A stretch of DNA of 64,000 bases, from assembly GCA_037179385.1 (NCBI GenBank), contig CM074187.1:17770108-17834107 (forward strand). Reading direction: 5' to 3'. The first letter of the stretch is position 1. Every line of letters starts with the position of its first letter. Of the stretch, positions 37,880-50,004 are shown piece by piece. The translations under genes were made by a program, and so were the position numbers. The notes beneath the pieces are model-generated. The model was not told where the DNA came from. It saw only the letters and a program-made list of their open reading frames with translations, and searched no databases. This stretch comes from Holothuria scabra (Eukaryota; Echinodermata; Holothuroidea; Aspidochirotida; Holothuriidae).

Positions 37880-38001
37880 CTTCTATAGACCAAACCGAAC
37901 TGGAGTGGCGAGAAGCGTTTAGTAGTTGGCAGAATGATTTTGAAGAGTGGAGACTGTCTTTTAGAGGATACCAACAGAACGCTAATTGTGAAGGTCCATA
38001 A
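37880..38001 (+). CDS. Cholinesterase-like esterase, last exon with WAT tetramerization tail
   Basis: It joins in frame as A|CT and ends with TAA at 37999-38001, encoding about 40 residues. WREAF, WQNDFEE and WRLSFRGY have Trp spacings of 7 and 7, then Phe at +4, Tyr at +7 and Cys six residues after the Tyr. This is the spacing of the human AChE T-peptide (W, F, W, W, F, Y, C); only the Tyr between the second and third Trp is replaced (Asp). WAT tails bind a proline-rich anchor (ColQ or PRiMA) and make tetramers; the Cys links subunits. The intron position, just after the LL of the catalytic domain, is also that of the vertebrate T exon. No alternative last exon was seen nearby. Confidence 0.93.
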
Positions 38002-38435
38002 AATGCCTTCAGAAAAAGGAAAACATGGCAGCCTCCTCATATCACCCTTTATACTTTTTTCACATTTTTACTCATAAATACCGTTGTGGGGTGTGGGGAG
38101 GTGGCATAAGGGATTATGTTGTTAACAGGTTATGATTTCCTTTCTTTGCCAGTAACGAGTGCGCCCTTATATTTTGCCTCAATTTTTCTGCTTCGGATTT
38201 GTACTCTTTGCTTCAATTTTGGGCCATTTCTTTTGCTGTGTAGCAGCGTACAACACACTAATTTTTGCAATTTGTGTATGCCTACTAGCCGACAGAGTTA
38301 ATGTAGTATTGCATTTGCTTTATGCAAGATAAGTAACTGGTTTGTAACAAATAATGCCATGTCTATTTATTAAGTTTGAATGGCCTGGTACAGGTTCCTT
38401 AAAATGTTTGAATCTAGTAGGAGTAATCACTGCAC

Positions 38436-38441
38436 AATAAA
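38436..38441 (+). terminator. Possible poly(A) signal AATAAA of the esterase gene
   Basis: AATAAA lies 435 bases after the stop codon. Other weaker matches exist, so the transcript end is uncertain. Confidence 0.35.
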
Positions 38442-41230
38442 CCCCACCAGCAAGTGTTCTGATAAAACTTTGTACTATTTTCGCCCTCCGTGAAGAAAGT
38501 TGATTCCATATCATTTACATGTACCTTGGACCTGTTTACATGACTTTCCCCCTACAATCCTTGGCAACAATTATTCCCTTTGTGCCCCGATGGATATTTA
38601 AGGGAAAAATTAATATTACAGGATTACATTGAAGTGATTTTAGTGAACGTTCTGGCTCATTACTTGCACAGAAATTTTTTAACAGATAACGGCGTAAATG
38701 ACTCAGTACTGCATTATTAATAGTACAATTGTTTTCCTGACCGAGAGAAAGGGAATAAATCGTATACAAAGTCAAGTAAATAACGACGTCGAGAACTCAC
38801 TCAAGTATATTTCAGCGTTGTACACCAGCTTCTAAGGAAATTAGAAATAATTCGAAAGCCGTCATATTCACGAGAAAAAGTTAAAAATTCCTCTGTAATA
38901 CCTATTATGGTCTTAACGTTCATATTTCTGAGTATATTGGCTTGAAATACATGCTTAATACTTGTGGTACCACATATATGTTCTTGAATAGAAGCTCTAA
39001 TGAAGTGTTCCAATTTAAGTAATTAGAGAACGTTTGTTTTAAGAATACTGTGTATAAAGGTAGAATATCCTAGAGAGCGATTTCACGTAAAGTTGAGAAG
39101 TTTCCACATTGACGAGACCCTTATAGGTTATCTAAGTAATACAATCACGTATCAACTTTTATACACTGCTAACATTTTGATTAAAGTGCCTCCGAATGCG
39201 CAACCACTTATTAGTTCATATATAGTTATACTGTTGTGTTTATTTGATAAAATTGTGATATGAGTAGTTTTAATATTGTATTGATCTGACGAGTAACATG
39301 ATGGCTTCTACGTCGAGTTTCTATGGTGTTTTGAGTTTTATCTTGAGGTGACGGGTGACTAATCAAATATATTGCAAGTATTAATCCGTGTTATTATGTT
39401 CTAGGAGTCAGTCTATGTGTAAGTCACTGACAGTGTTCTTTTGTTTATATTCAGTCCCCAAACAGTTGCACACAGTCGTGCAGATAAACGTAGAAGTAGA
39501 CAGAGACCAGACAAATCCTGGTATTGGGAATAAATTTAACATCCCAATCAACAAGCTATCTCCTTGTGCTATTGTGTCTGTGTTGGTGTGGCTTGCTTTC
39601 AAAAGAACGCCATCTATCTAACGTGTTCCACAGCCATGGAGCAAGTCTTTTACACCTGTCAAAAATAAAGTGGAAAATAATCTTGCTAAAAATATCTTAA
39701 GATGATTGGAGTCCGCGATCCTTTCATTATTTTTTACTGATGGAAATATTTTTACTGAACGGACACCTAAACTTTGAGTGCTCCCATATTTTGTATGTAT
39801 CCATAGCTAACCATTCATGTCGTCAACACGCACTCTCGTATGATCCAACATCTTCCACTGGGACGGACTGTAATAGGGTTTTATGCCCCGGGGAAAGTTA
39901 AGGATTATTAAGAGTATAGTTCAACGCCATTGACATCATTTAATCTAAACCCTTTTCTGAACGAGTGCATATTCCATATGTAGTTCTGAATGCGTACCTT
40001 CAAAAGTAAGCGCCTTAATAAAAAACCATTCGGGCGAAGAAATAGAGTGGCAGGAAAGGGATCTTGTGTTGTAATCTCTTCCCTTTCGAAACGCTCAGTT
40101 TATTTAAGATCGGCTACATGCAACATAAATAAATACTTGGACCTTAGACGTCGTGGTAAGTGGACTTTAGAGCTTATGGTCCGTAGTCCCTAACCATATC
40201 GTTACCGGGCTGATACGCCTTCGTTAATTCGTGTACATCCTATGTTGGCAGTTCTAGTCTGTCAATACCAGACTAAATGTGTTCAAACTTCAAACATTAG
40301 CACTATGAAGTTTAAAGAATTTTACATGATACTGCTGATGTATTGTTTTCGGGGTTTGCCGAAAGGGAAACTAAGGAGTCACTCTCCTCGACTTTGCAAA
40401 AACGTAAGTAGGACCACGGATTGCCATAACGAGATTCCTGCCTTTAAGAAACTGTGAGTCTGATACAGTTTTTGCCCCAAAAGTGCAGTAATGAAATTCT
40501 GAACCCGATTTCCTTTTTCAAACCTTGCTCCATTTTATCTGTCTGCAACAAGCCTACACACATAAACTTGAAGACCAAGGATATTGTTTGCATTCAGATG
40601 AACTATGTCATAATGGGTATATTACATAAAAGTTGGATGCTCACACAATGGTTGATCCAGGCTAGCCAGATGTTAATTGTCGTAGAGGAGCTGCCAGCTA
40701 AGGTATTCAGATAAACAGAAAATGTAACAATCTTGACGATTTCTAGTAAAGATAATTTATTTCTTCATGCAAAGTCTGTATTAACTATCACAAATTACCA
40801 ATACGAATGACCGACCACCTTGTATTTTACGTTATTGCTTGAGGAATTGATTTAAAAAAAATAACAAACAAACAAAAAAAAAACAGAGCCAACGCTCTTA
40901 ATCTTACCAATAGTTTATGGATCGTCAATATCTCATGATCTATAACAATATTTTCGTTGAAAGAAAACACTTTCCATACGGTTGGAAGAGAGTACTGGTT
41001 ACGTGTTTCTATATCAATTCCCAAGTAAAAATAAATCACTGTGTTATGCACTGACCGTGGATGTGTACGTAAGTGCCTCATTACAACAGGGTCAACAGCT
41101 ACTCCTAGCTATCTTAGACGTGCTTTTTGAGAACATAAAGCGATCGGTTGCTTCGCAGAGACCGACTGTGCCTCTAAAATTTATGCAAATCGAGTGGCTG
41201 TAGAAGCGTAAGTTACGGATTTAGAATCAA
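38442..41230. other. Intergenic, nothing recognised
   Basis: Open frames of up to 86 codons match no family I know. No array, tRNA box or clear TIR was seen. Confidence 0.4.
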
Positions 41231-41644
41231 AGTGTACCTCAAGTCTAGGTTTTTAAAAATAAATATTTTAGAGGTTGCAAAAGGATTTCATTTATCCATT
41301 CCTCATTGCCACAGCTCGTTTTATTATTGAGGTATTGAATATTTAAATTTATTAACATAAAACAAAAATAGACAACTGCTAACTAATTCGTAAATTTCCA
41401 GTAGTGCAACTCAAATTACCTGTTTTTGTTTTCCTTTGAATGTAAGTGCAAAGACTATAACTTGAGTGGCACAACAATATCATCACAATATTTCGCAAAG
41501 TGACAGTTTAAATTAAGTGAATATACTTCAGTATTTTATATCTCAGCTCAGGAATGTCCTATGAAGATGGGAGTTGGATGGTTTGAATTCATGTGACATG
41601 CTCTTTAATATACAGTTTTGAAATTTTAGACTTGAGGGACACAT
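41231..41644 (+). mobile_element. TIR element with AGTGTACCTCAAGTC ends, copy 2
   Basis: Left agtgtacctcaagtct and right agacttgagggacac are imperfect inverted copies. The interior matches 24465-24990. No coding capacity. Confidence 0.6.
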
Positions 41645-42346
41645 TAATCCTCATGTACCTGAAGCTTCTCCCTACTCAGATCTGCTAAAATTTACATGTC
41701 TTGAATAGAAGGGCGTTTATTAGGGAATATGTAGGTAGCGTATACTTAGCATTTTTTACTTCTCCCTTTTTTTTTTATCAACTCCCAACTCCACAGAGCT
41801 ATTCCTACTCTCTTCCTTCAATGTGCAATACACGTGGAAGACTTACGAATACGAAGACAATGATCTTAACAATGTTACTAAAGACTTTTGAAACGACGGC
41901 AAATAATAAACTGATAAAGAAAATATTTAAAGTAATACCCACCACCATAACAGTGATGACCACTGTAAACATGTGGACCAACTCGACCAAACATTACGGC
42001 AGATTTTATGGATTTCTATCACATATTATGAAAATGACAGTATAGCCCCGATTATGCATTAATACCTTTACAAGCTATGACGATATTGTAATGTTAGTTA
42101 CTCATATAAAATAACACGTGCCACATTTTACGATGTATGACACAAGATTTTACCACGATATAGCTGATAATGTGTGTGACGGCAATTGCAACCGCGATCT
42201 GTGAAGAAATGGAAAAAATATGCGGTCACTTAAAAGCATTTCAGAAGTATTATTAATGATGAAAGATTGTACAAACTATATTCAAGTAAAAATTTGGTAT
42301 GGAGGTACTAAGCCAGACATAACTTGATGAAAGAGCTTGCCCTGTA

Positions 42347-42730
42347 TACACTATTTAAACATTCTTGTCAAATCTTAACCAGGATTTTCGTCAATTTTCA
42401 ATACATTTTCTGGTTAAAATGACCAGAAAATCCTTGTAATTTTTACCAGGAAATGTATGATAACAATGACTTTCATACATATCCTGGTTAAAAATTACCA
42501 GGATTTCCTAGTCATTTTTAACCAGGAAATATATTGTGAATTCATACAGGTCCTGGTAAAAATGACCAAGAAATCCTGGTTATTTAAAGCAGGAAATGTT
42601 TGATAACTGGTGACTCCATACATATTCTTCTAAAAATGAACAGGAAACCCTCGTAATTTTTAACAGGAAAATATGGAAAATTGGTGACCACAATCCTGGT
42701 TTAATTTGACCAGGATGTTGTTACAGTGTA
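42347..42730. repeat. TIR element packed with CCTGGT/ACCAGG subrepeats
   Basis: Ends tacactattt and its partner ttacagtgta (read inverted, TACACTGTAA) enclose about seven alternating 'tttcctggt' and 'accaggaaa' motifs spaced 25-60 bases apart. It is non-coding. Confidence 0.6.
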
Positions 42731-43749
42731 CGTATTAAGTTTTTTCACAATGCCAGATAATGCAACCTAAGTTTCATATCAGGTCTAAAGTTTGAAAGAG
42801 TTGAATCCATATGACCTGACTTCCTTATATATCTGGCTAAAAAGGACTTCATGTTGCCGTATCAAGGCAGATAAAGCTTCAAACAGACCAATACCAAATG
42901 TACAAATCAAGTTCGATATGACATGCATACGAAGCCAAATGTAACTCGATATGATATGCCATTTATGCAAATGAGCATTTCGTTACTTTGTTTTACTTTG
43001 ATTTGATTTGGTGCCTGGACTATGATTGGTCCGTAAAAGAACACGTTTTGGATACAACACCACCTTCCCAAACCACGCGGTTATTTATATAGAGGCCACA
43101 CTTTTGTTAATTCGGACGTACACTAGGTGAACCTCTGTAAATGGATGGCATCCGTCATGTGATCCGATCGGGCCATCTAAATTTCCCACTTTTCATGATT
43201 TAGGAAGTTGAAAGAAAAATATGAAATAAACTGTTAACAAAATTTACATTATGACACGTAATAAATTTTAAAATAAGAAGCCCATATCACTGTCATTACA
43301 TGAAATAAGTTGTCAGGCATTTTCTGTTCAGTGTTATGATGAAAGTCGAATTTCCGTACTTATATCAAGTCAACCTAATACTAAAGCTAAGTTCTTGTTG
43401 GTCCTCTTAAACATTTGCTCCTTTTTTTGGCTAAGATTATATGTAGTATGTTCTTTGATGGGAATAGAAATTGCACGTGGTCTGACCTGCAGGAATGGGG
43501 CTAGCAATCTTTAAATAATTTAGCCCTTTGTCTTCAGCTATTGGGAAGTACAAAATAAAAGTACCTGCTCTCCAGCGTAGAGCTATGCATGGTAGACCAA
43601 TTGTGAAAATGGTCTGAAGGCCATGAAGTTGGCTAGTGCTGTCCTTTTCAAAACGCAGTATCAGTTTGGTTTCGCCGAACCGCACTTTGCCAGATACTCA
43701 AGAGTGCTTTAAAAAGTGAGTACAAGAGTATAAGGACCCACTATGATTC

Positions 43750-44110
43750 TTAACTCAAGCAGACATGGTCCAGGCATGAACCATGCTTGACTCAGAACTG
43801 AATCTTCTTGTAGTTTATAGGGACTGGATATGGTCCAAATTTAGTCCAGACCTGGAACAGAATGGGCCATACTTTGAAAATCATGTCTGCTTATATGGAC
43901 TATATATTCTCCAGATAAAACTTCATTTATTCTATATAACATTTTGACCAAGTTAAAAATTAAACTGGCCATATATGACTTAGGTCTGTTCCTGGTTTAG
44001 ATCTGGGTTATATCTAAACAATGTTTCATCTGGTCACTTATAAATCCCATATCTGCATCAGATGCCATCCAGGTATGAAATCCATATCTTGCCCATGCAC
44101 AGATGAAATG
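43750..44110. repeat. Region with recurring TGGTCCA/CAGATATG motifs
   Basis: Related short words (tatggtccaa, agtccagacctgg, tctggtttagatctgg, catacctgg) recur on both strands, similar in style to 42347-42730. Ends were not defined. Confidence 0.4.
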
Positions 44111-45837
44111 TTCTTCATACCTGGCTCATATCTGGATTTGGTTTCACTTATGAAAAAATAACTCCATGATTACATCAAACCAATTGTGGTTTGATGAAAT
44201 ATTGTACTAGAGGATATTAATATCCATGCTAAGATTCCACACACCCATACCAAGCGACGTTTAGCAACTTTTGAAAAGCGCATGCCAATCTCGTAATGCC
44301 CGAGTAAGACTTGCTAGCCACGACGGATATGGATATAAACTTTTACATGGCCTTATCAAGTCAGATATAACTTGATAAAAGACTGTGCCAGATGCATCCA
44401 GCCCTTATAAATATTGATGTGGTTAATTTGGTAATTTGTTCTCCTTTTTATACGTAGAATGTATCAGTATTCCAACGTGATTACTAAACACATGAAAAAG
44501 TGTATTTCTATTTTTCAGGTGTAGGAAAGTAAACGGTAGAAACCATATATCTTTTGTTAATGTGGCGGCCTTATGGCTGATATACTACGCCAAAGCTTCC
44601 TTGAGAGGCAGAACTTATGTTGGAATGATTGCTTGTTGTTGCCAAAATGCTCCTCATCACAAAGCTGGAGGACTTTCGAAAAAGCATTTTCTGACAAACG
44701 TTTCCTAGAGGCACAGTAAGAATGATTCTCGGCCTTTGGATTCTTTATTTGCCTTTATATCTCATCTTTTCAACAGTCATCGGCATCTATTGCCTCTATT
44801 ACTGTTATGTTTGCGGATAAGGGTATTAATTACACCTAGTGTTTGCCAGTTTGGTATGTACTAGGACTCATTGCTCCAAAAAGAATTACTTTGGTGACAT
44901 TTTGGGTTTCATAAAGATAGGTACTGCAGATGTGGTGACTGTTGATGCGAAAGTAATTTACGTAAGTATGTAGGGCTATGTTGATAAGCTGGCTGGTTAT
45001 AGTTGGAGCCATTCTCCCCAGCCTACTTTATTCTACAATCAATTGGGGTAAGGGTGGTGTGCTCCCATTCTAATTAGAAATTGCCATGCACGTACAAACT
45101 TGTCATTTTTCGTTCTGCGTACAAGTGGGCCACGAGATGGAGGATACAGATAGTATCCAGAGGCGATCGAAAGCTCATAGCTCATAGAGTGACCCGAAAA
45201 TTCAAGTGTGATTGTAAATGAGCAAAGGCGATGGGTCGCCTACCCCATTCAAAGAGAAATTTGAACGTAACGGGGGGATTCGTGTAAATTTTGCCATCTT
45301 GTCCTGCTTTTTAGAAGGGTCATTTTACGAAATACTTCCGATTCGTAGTTAACATTGGACCAGGGGTATCCTTACCCGGATCAAATTCTAAGGGAAGAAA
45401 TAACCACCCGGTGCCATCACTGCAAAGCATTTTTACCAAAGCTTACCACAGATGAAACTTAATCCCTCGGCGATCGCCGCATACTAAAGCAAATCCTAAA
45501 ACAACTGTTTCACAGCCCGCCACGAATTATGCCAGATCCGAAGACATAAGCAACCACTCTTATACTCTCGAACTCTTCTCTCCATCGCCCAGTACCTCCT
45601 CACGTATACAAACAATATGACAATGTCGCACAGGAATCTACTCTTTTAGCTAACCGTAGCCGACCAAAGGAGTTAGGTGGAGTTTTTCAGCTCAGTTCCC
45701 ATTTTATGGGTTCAAGTCGAGCATGCCACAGTTTTTTTTCCAATAGTGGTTCACTGGCTTGTTTCCGTACTCCATTGCTTATGCGGAGCGTTACACACAA
45801 CGGCAGTAGGTCCCATTTTATATTCTTTTGTATGACT
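44111..45837. other. Intergenic between convergent genes, nothing recognised
   Basis: No frame, array or TIR that I can support, apart from SINE-like sequence at the right edge. Confidence 0.4.
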
Positions 45838-45905
45838 CGACCTGGGAATCGAGCACGGGCCTTCCGCCTTAAAGGCGGATGCTCTACCGTTAGACCAAAC
45901 ACGCG
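45838..45905 (-). mobile_element. tRNA-derived SINE head (or decayed tRNA)
   Basis: On the minus strand an A box TGGTCTAACGG (45887-45897) and a B box GCTCGATTCCC (45844-45854) flank a strong CCGCC/GGCGG anticodon stem. The seven-base loop would place UUA at the anticodon. The acceptor stem does not pair and the T stem is weak, so a working tRNA is unlikely. The tail continues toward 45680. Confidence 0.6.
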
Positions 45906-45941
45906 ACCATAGGAAGACACATTATCTGTGACTACTGGTAA

Positions 45942-45974
45942 TGCAACCGATGCACTACTAGTGCATCGGTTGCA
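45942..45974. repeat. Perfect 33-bp hairpin
   Basis: TGCAACCGATGCACTA and its reverse complement surround one C. It lies 143 bases past the stop codon of the minus-strand protease gene and just beyond its possible poly(A) signal. Confidence 0.75.
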
Positions 45975-45991
45975 TCACCAATCTTTCGTTT

Positions 45992-45997
45992 TTTATT
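45992..45997 (-). terminator. Possible poly(A) signal of the protease gene
   Basis: AATAAA on the minus strand, 120 bases after the TAA stop at 46117-46119. Confidence 0.45.
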
Positions 45998-46116
45998 GCA
46001 ACATAATGACACTGTGGCACAATTTTGATAGTTACAAGAAGTAGCATAGTCTTATGTGTTTTGTGTACAACCCATTGTTACTATGAAATAGCCTACGCTT
46101 TGCGTATACTCACAAT

Positions 46117-46247
46117 TTACGGAGGGCACATCCGATCAGAGAGTCTATGACAAGTATAACCAACAGGCCTATTGGTCTCGGTGACACGGCACTCTAGTTC
46201 CTCTCCACATGGGTTACCAGAGCATGGATCACCATCTGATAGGTCGT
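46117..46247 (-). CDS. Mosaic protease, last exon: EGF-like piece and stop
   Basis: Joined to the third HYR-like exon (G|AC) it reads DDLSDGDPCSGNPCGEELEC, then RVTETNRPVGYTCHRLSDRMCPP and TAA. C-x4... spacing DPCSGNPC...LEC...YTC...MC matches an EGF-like domain, but only five cysteines are present; the usual C-x-C pair has Arg in place of the second Cys. A GTAAAT at the stop could be a donor, but it would give phase 2, unusual for EGF exons, so a terminal exon is preferred. Its role in the secreted product is probably protein binding. Confidence 0.75.
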
Positions 46248-47009
46248 CTGAAAAACGTAAAAATATGAGAAGCAAAATGTCGATTTCATAGTTTTTTGAC
46301 GAAGTCGGTGCAATAAATGTTCATGTTTTAGTTTTCTGTTGTCCTAGTTTGTCAATAATATGTCATCGGTTCATGCGAAGACGGTTCCACATTTGAACTT
46401 ACCGTATCGTCGTCTGACGTGTATCGTCATCTGACGCGAGTATAGAGCAACAACAGTGGCTGTTTATTACTTTCTCCCTCCCGACAGAAATAGACATATC
46501 TTACACTAGCTCCGAACTAGCACAGCCTCGTACACTTACTACTCTGCTCATGCCGCCATGTGTAACCACAAAAAACTTTTCATGCAATTCCGTCACGATA
46601 CATAAAAAATCTAGGTGTTGTAGGTTTCACTGGCTTTTGCATGTAGACTGTTGTGATCTCTTTCATTACGCGGCGTGCGGTAGCACTATAATTAGCTGGG
46701 GAGTAAGGTACCCGACTAGATCTGCGTTTAGTTCTGACTGGCTTAGAAAATTTGATGAGTCATGGTGGCAAGTCCGCATTGTGGATCGTCCTGTTATGTG
46801 TCAACAATAAGAAAAGCTAATGGTTCTACAAGAAAAATGCCATCACTTGTATGCAGAAAAAAAAATGACAAGTTTGTATATGCATGGCAATTTCGATTTA
46901 TTAAGGGAGCACACCACCATTAGCTGCTCCATTGACTTACACACTATTTTGTTTTATTAAATGCCCCCACCCCCACAGCCTTGTCAAATTTCACACCCCA
47001 CTGAAGCTA

Positions 47010-47240
47010 ACAGCAATTAATACATACTTGACTGGCCTGTTAGCTCACCGCATATGTCTGGTAACTTTTGTATATTTTGGTGTATCTCGTTTTGCCGATC
47101 TATTAATCAAATTTGAAACATGACTATATAAAGTGTACATGAAGTTGTCTTCATTTCCTCCCTGAGGAGGTTAGTTGTCGGGCCTAAAAGGAGGATGCTT
47201 TCAAAAGTAACAAGGAAAATTTCATCACGGGTTTGGACGC
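47010..47240. repeat. Intronic repeat shared with 54625-54790
   Basis: Phrases acttgactgg, gtaac/gtaag-ttttgt and aaggaaa(a/g)tttcatca occur in the same order at 54645-54760. It lies between the last two protease exons. Confidence 0.5.
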
Positions 47241-47614
47241 AAAAAATGTCATGTAAACAGGTAAAGGTATCGTTAGGATCAGTACTGGGCTCAATAAATG
47301 AACTTACCAAAAATGCATTATTAAAACATTTTACATTATACAATTATTACACGACAGCACTCCAATGCATTGTCCTCTGGAAGCCAGTCCGGCACAACAC
47401 AACATGCGAATGCTAATGACGGACAAGATGACGTACAAGATAGGTAAACGCTATATTTTGGTGCGCCCTAACATATTTTGGGTGAGGTAAATACTTGAAA
47501 CCGAAAGATTGAAAGCAGTACTTTGAAAGTAGCCAAGTCAGATAGTAGCTTATATAAACCATTGTTAGATGTGCCCCTCCCCGCTATGCCATTGTTTATT
47601 CACACCATGCTTAC

Positions 47615-47827
47615 CGGTACGGGTATCGAATGTACACGTGTCCTGTTGGCCTCCGTCAAGGCAGACGCAGGTGACTGTTCCTGTTTGCAGTGTCCCAGAT
47701 GATGGACTACAGACGGAGACACCTACTACAACGCCATTTCTTACACAATCTGGGGTAGTCCAGGAAGGTACACCATCGACAAAGAATATAGGTGGTGGAC
47801 ATGGTATAACAGTCAGCCTTTGGTCAA
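47615..47827 (-). CDS. Mosaic protease, third HYR-like six-cysteine module
   Basis: The exon is phase 1 to 1 (aatag|TT GAC ... ACC G|GTAAGC), 213 bases. It reads IPCPPPIFFVDGVPSWTTPD, then C...GVSVCSPSSGT, GTVTCVCLDGGQQDTCTF. Six Cys with spacing 17, 11, 13, 1 and 8. The fold signature (C-P at the start, TTP, G-x-VTC-x-C-x-D) is that of HYR (hyalin repeat) domains with four extra cysteines. HYR modules are immunoglobulin-like adhesion units in secreted and matrix proteins. Confidence 0.82.
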
Positions 47828-48189
47828 CTATTCAAAAGTCAGAGACGAAAACATTAAGGATTTTGTGTTATTCTTTTATTTTCTACAATACAAACACCAG
47901 TCCTACTGTAATGCAAACTTTGGTTAAGTGACAAAGGTTGTCTTTATCGAAGAGTTTAAGATTTTCCAAATATATTCATTCGAGGGGTCTAAAATTCATT
48001 ACAGTTACGATATGGCGCGAAATTATGTACGTGTTGTTTCAATATTATTTTTTCGAACACGTGATATACTTACAAAAGAGGGATAATAACTAACAAAGGT
48101 GGTAGTGATACGTGCCCCGATGTCTGTACAGGTCCTCGTTTTTCAGAATTAGTATTTCAAATATTTCGACAAATGTATCCATCCTTCAT

Positions 48190-48390
48190 TCGGACCGACA
48201 GCGTGATCAAGTGGTAAGAGTATCCGACTTGCAGTCGGGAGGTCTGGAGTTCGACTCAATCTGGTCGGATCATACCCAAGAATTTTTAAAATTCAACTAA
48301 ACCTACTTTCATTGTGCCTGGTGCTCGGCATAAGCAATTGCGTAGGGAAAATAAGCCACTCCGATGAGCTAAAGCTGGAGGAGGCCGTGG
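48190..48390 (+). mobile_element. tRNA-derived SINE
   Basis: A box-like TGATCAAGTGG (48204-48214), anticodon-stem-like CCGA...TCGG and B box-like AGTTCGACTCA (48248-48258) are followed by a tail 'cataagcaattgcgtagg...aataagccac' shared with 23810-24010. It lies in a protease intron. Confidence 0.75.
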
Positions 48391-49023
48391 TGGGTCCGAC
48401 TTAAATCAATAGGTTGGAAACTGAGCCTCAAAACGTCATCTTTTTCCATCCAACATTTAAGTTACTATCAACCCTTGCTCCACCCCTTTGTGGATATTCA
48501 AACTTTAAAGAGTTATAATGCTGCATATCTTTAAAAACTATTTCTTAATAACTGCCCAATTAGGGATTTATTCTGATGGTGACTACATGAGTTGATTTTT
48601 TTAGCTGAAGAAGTATAAAATCTCTTAAATGCATAGGCCCATTTCTGTTCACCCAGATAAATGGTTTAATGCAGAGCAATTGGAAATGATTAAAATCAAC
48701 TTTGAATAAAATAACGTAAACCACGCATCTTAGGTATCGTTTATAACCCTAAGTTAAATTCTAAGTTGATTGCCCTGAGTTGAATTCTAAGTTGATTGCT
48801 GAACTTTTCTTATCGTGAAAACACCCTTTAGGTCCAAATGTGCTACCATTATAAACCCTATGGGTTCTTCGTCCCGTAGACTGTATTTAGAATGCGCAGA
48901 AAGGCTCACATCTCCCAGATTTGGTAATTGATGATAGCAAAAGTGAAATACAACGGCATGGTTGAAAAGCCTACCAGAGGCCACGTGGTAGCTGTTTGCT
49001 CAATAATGTTTCCAATTACTTAC

Positions 49024-49263
49024 TTGCGCAGTATAAAGCAATGGTATCATTAGCTGCTGAATCGGTACATGTGCAGGAAATGTGTCGTGGCGATTCAACG
49101 ATGCTTTGGTTAGGTGGCGTACATGTGACTGTCGTAGTTCCACCGTCTTCGTCTGTGCAGGGCGGGGTTGTGTAAGAAATTATTTCTTGACCGCTTGGAG
49201 TCTGAATCAGCTGGATGTCATTGGGGCATGAGCCAAATTCCGGGGGGGATCTGCCTGCTTCAA
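49024..49263 (-). CDS. Mosaic protease, second HYR-like six-cysteine module
   Basis: 240 bases, phase 1 to 1 (ctcag|TT GAA ... GCA A|GTAAGT). It reads VEAGRSPPEFGSCPNDIQLI, then ISYTTPPCTDEDGGTTTVTC, HISCTCTDSAANDTIALYC. Six Cys with spacing 22, 11, 15, 1 and 12. SCP-x-DI, TTPP...D and the ...CTDSAAND end are clear HYR marks (normally TD-x-AGN). Two potential N-glycosylation sites (NQS, NDT). Confidence 0.87.
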
Positions 49264-49439
49264 CTGAGAAAATAACAACATGGTTGATCAAAGGGAAGGG
49301 TTTCATAAATACGAGAAAGTTGGACCCATCAGAATTCCATTAACCGATAACGATAATCATCTCATAAAACAACTGGATCTGTACCTCTTAATGACAACAT
49401 TTAAAAAAGTTCATCACAAAATCAAATCTCCTTCGGAAT

Positions 49440-49740
49440 GTAATTTTTAAAATGATGCAATGTTTTCTTGAGATTTTGCATTACAAATGTGTAATGATGT
49501 CACAGCTGCGCGCGGGACATTAAGCTGACATTAAATTTAACTTATCTATAATTTTCCATGTCACTGCAGGAAATATAAAGCAACATTTTCTGCTAAACCC
49601 TATTTAAGGTGTACTCTAAGGATACATTTGCCTGAAATGATATTCTACCTTTTCAACAGAATCAAATTTCAAGGGCAAACAAGATCTTTCTGTTCCTTTG
49701 TCGAAAAATGGACTATTTTTTTTTACAAAATATTACCAAT
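49440..49740. repeat. Diverged copy of the intronic repeat at 53503-54033
   Basis: 'gacattaa(g)ctgacatt', 'tataatt', 'atcaaatttcaagg(g/a)caaac' and a late 'ttttttacaaaatattaccaatct' follow the order found in 53690-53915. Ends are not preserved. Confidence 0.5.
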
Positions 49741-49782
49741 CTTAAAGATAAGACGTTTGATGTTCCCATAATGGTATACTAC

Positions 49783-50004
49783 CTGGACACGTTAATGTGT
49801 AAGAGATTCCAGAAGTGTCAAAGCAGGTACATGTTACCACCCCTGGCAAAGACAAAATAGTTGGAGATTGTGGCGAGCATGTAACAAACCCATCGCTTCC
49901 ATCAGCTGTCACACATATAGGAGTGGAATAGAACACGACGGTAACTGCTCCACTAAAGAAGAGATCCAAATCGGGACACTCGAAATTTTCCGGAGTATTT
50001 TCAC
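49783..50004 (-). CDS. Mosaic protease, first HYR-like six-cysteine module
   Basis: 222 bases, phase 1 to 1 (cacaag|GT GAA ... CCA G|GTAGTA). It reads ENTPENFECPDLDLFFSGAV, then STPICVTADGSDGFVTCSPQ and GVVTCTCFDTSGISYTLTCP. Six Cys with spacing 20, 11, 15, 1 and 11. It follows directly on the protease domain, so the catalytic domain is N-terminal in this part of the protein. Confidence 0.86.
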
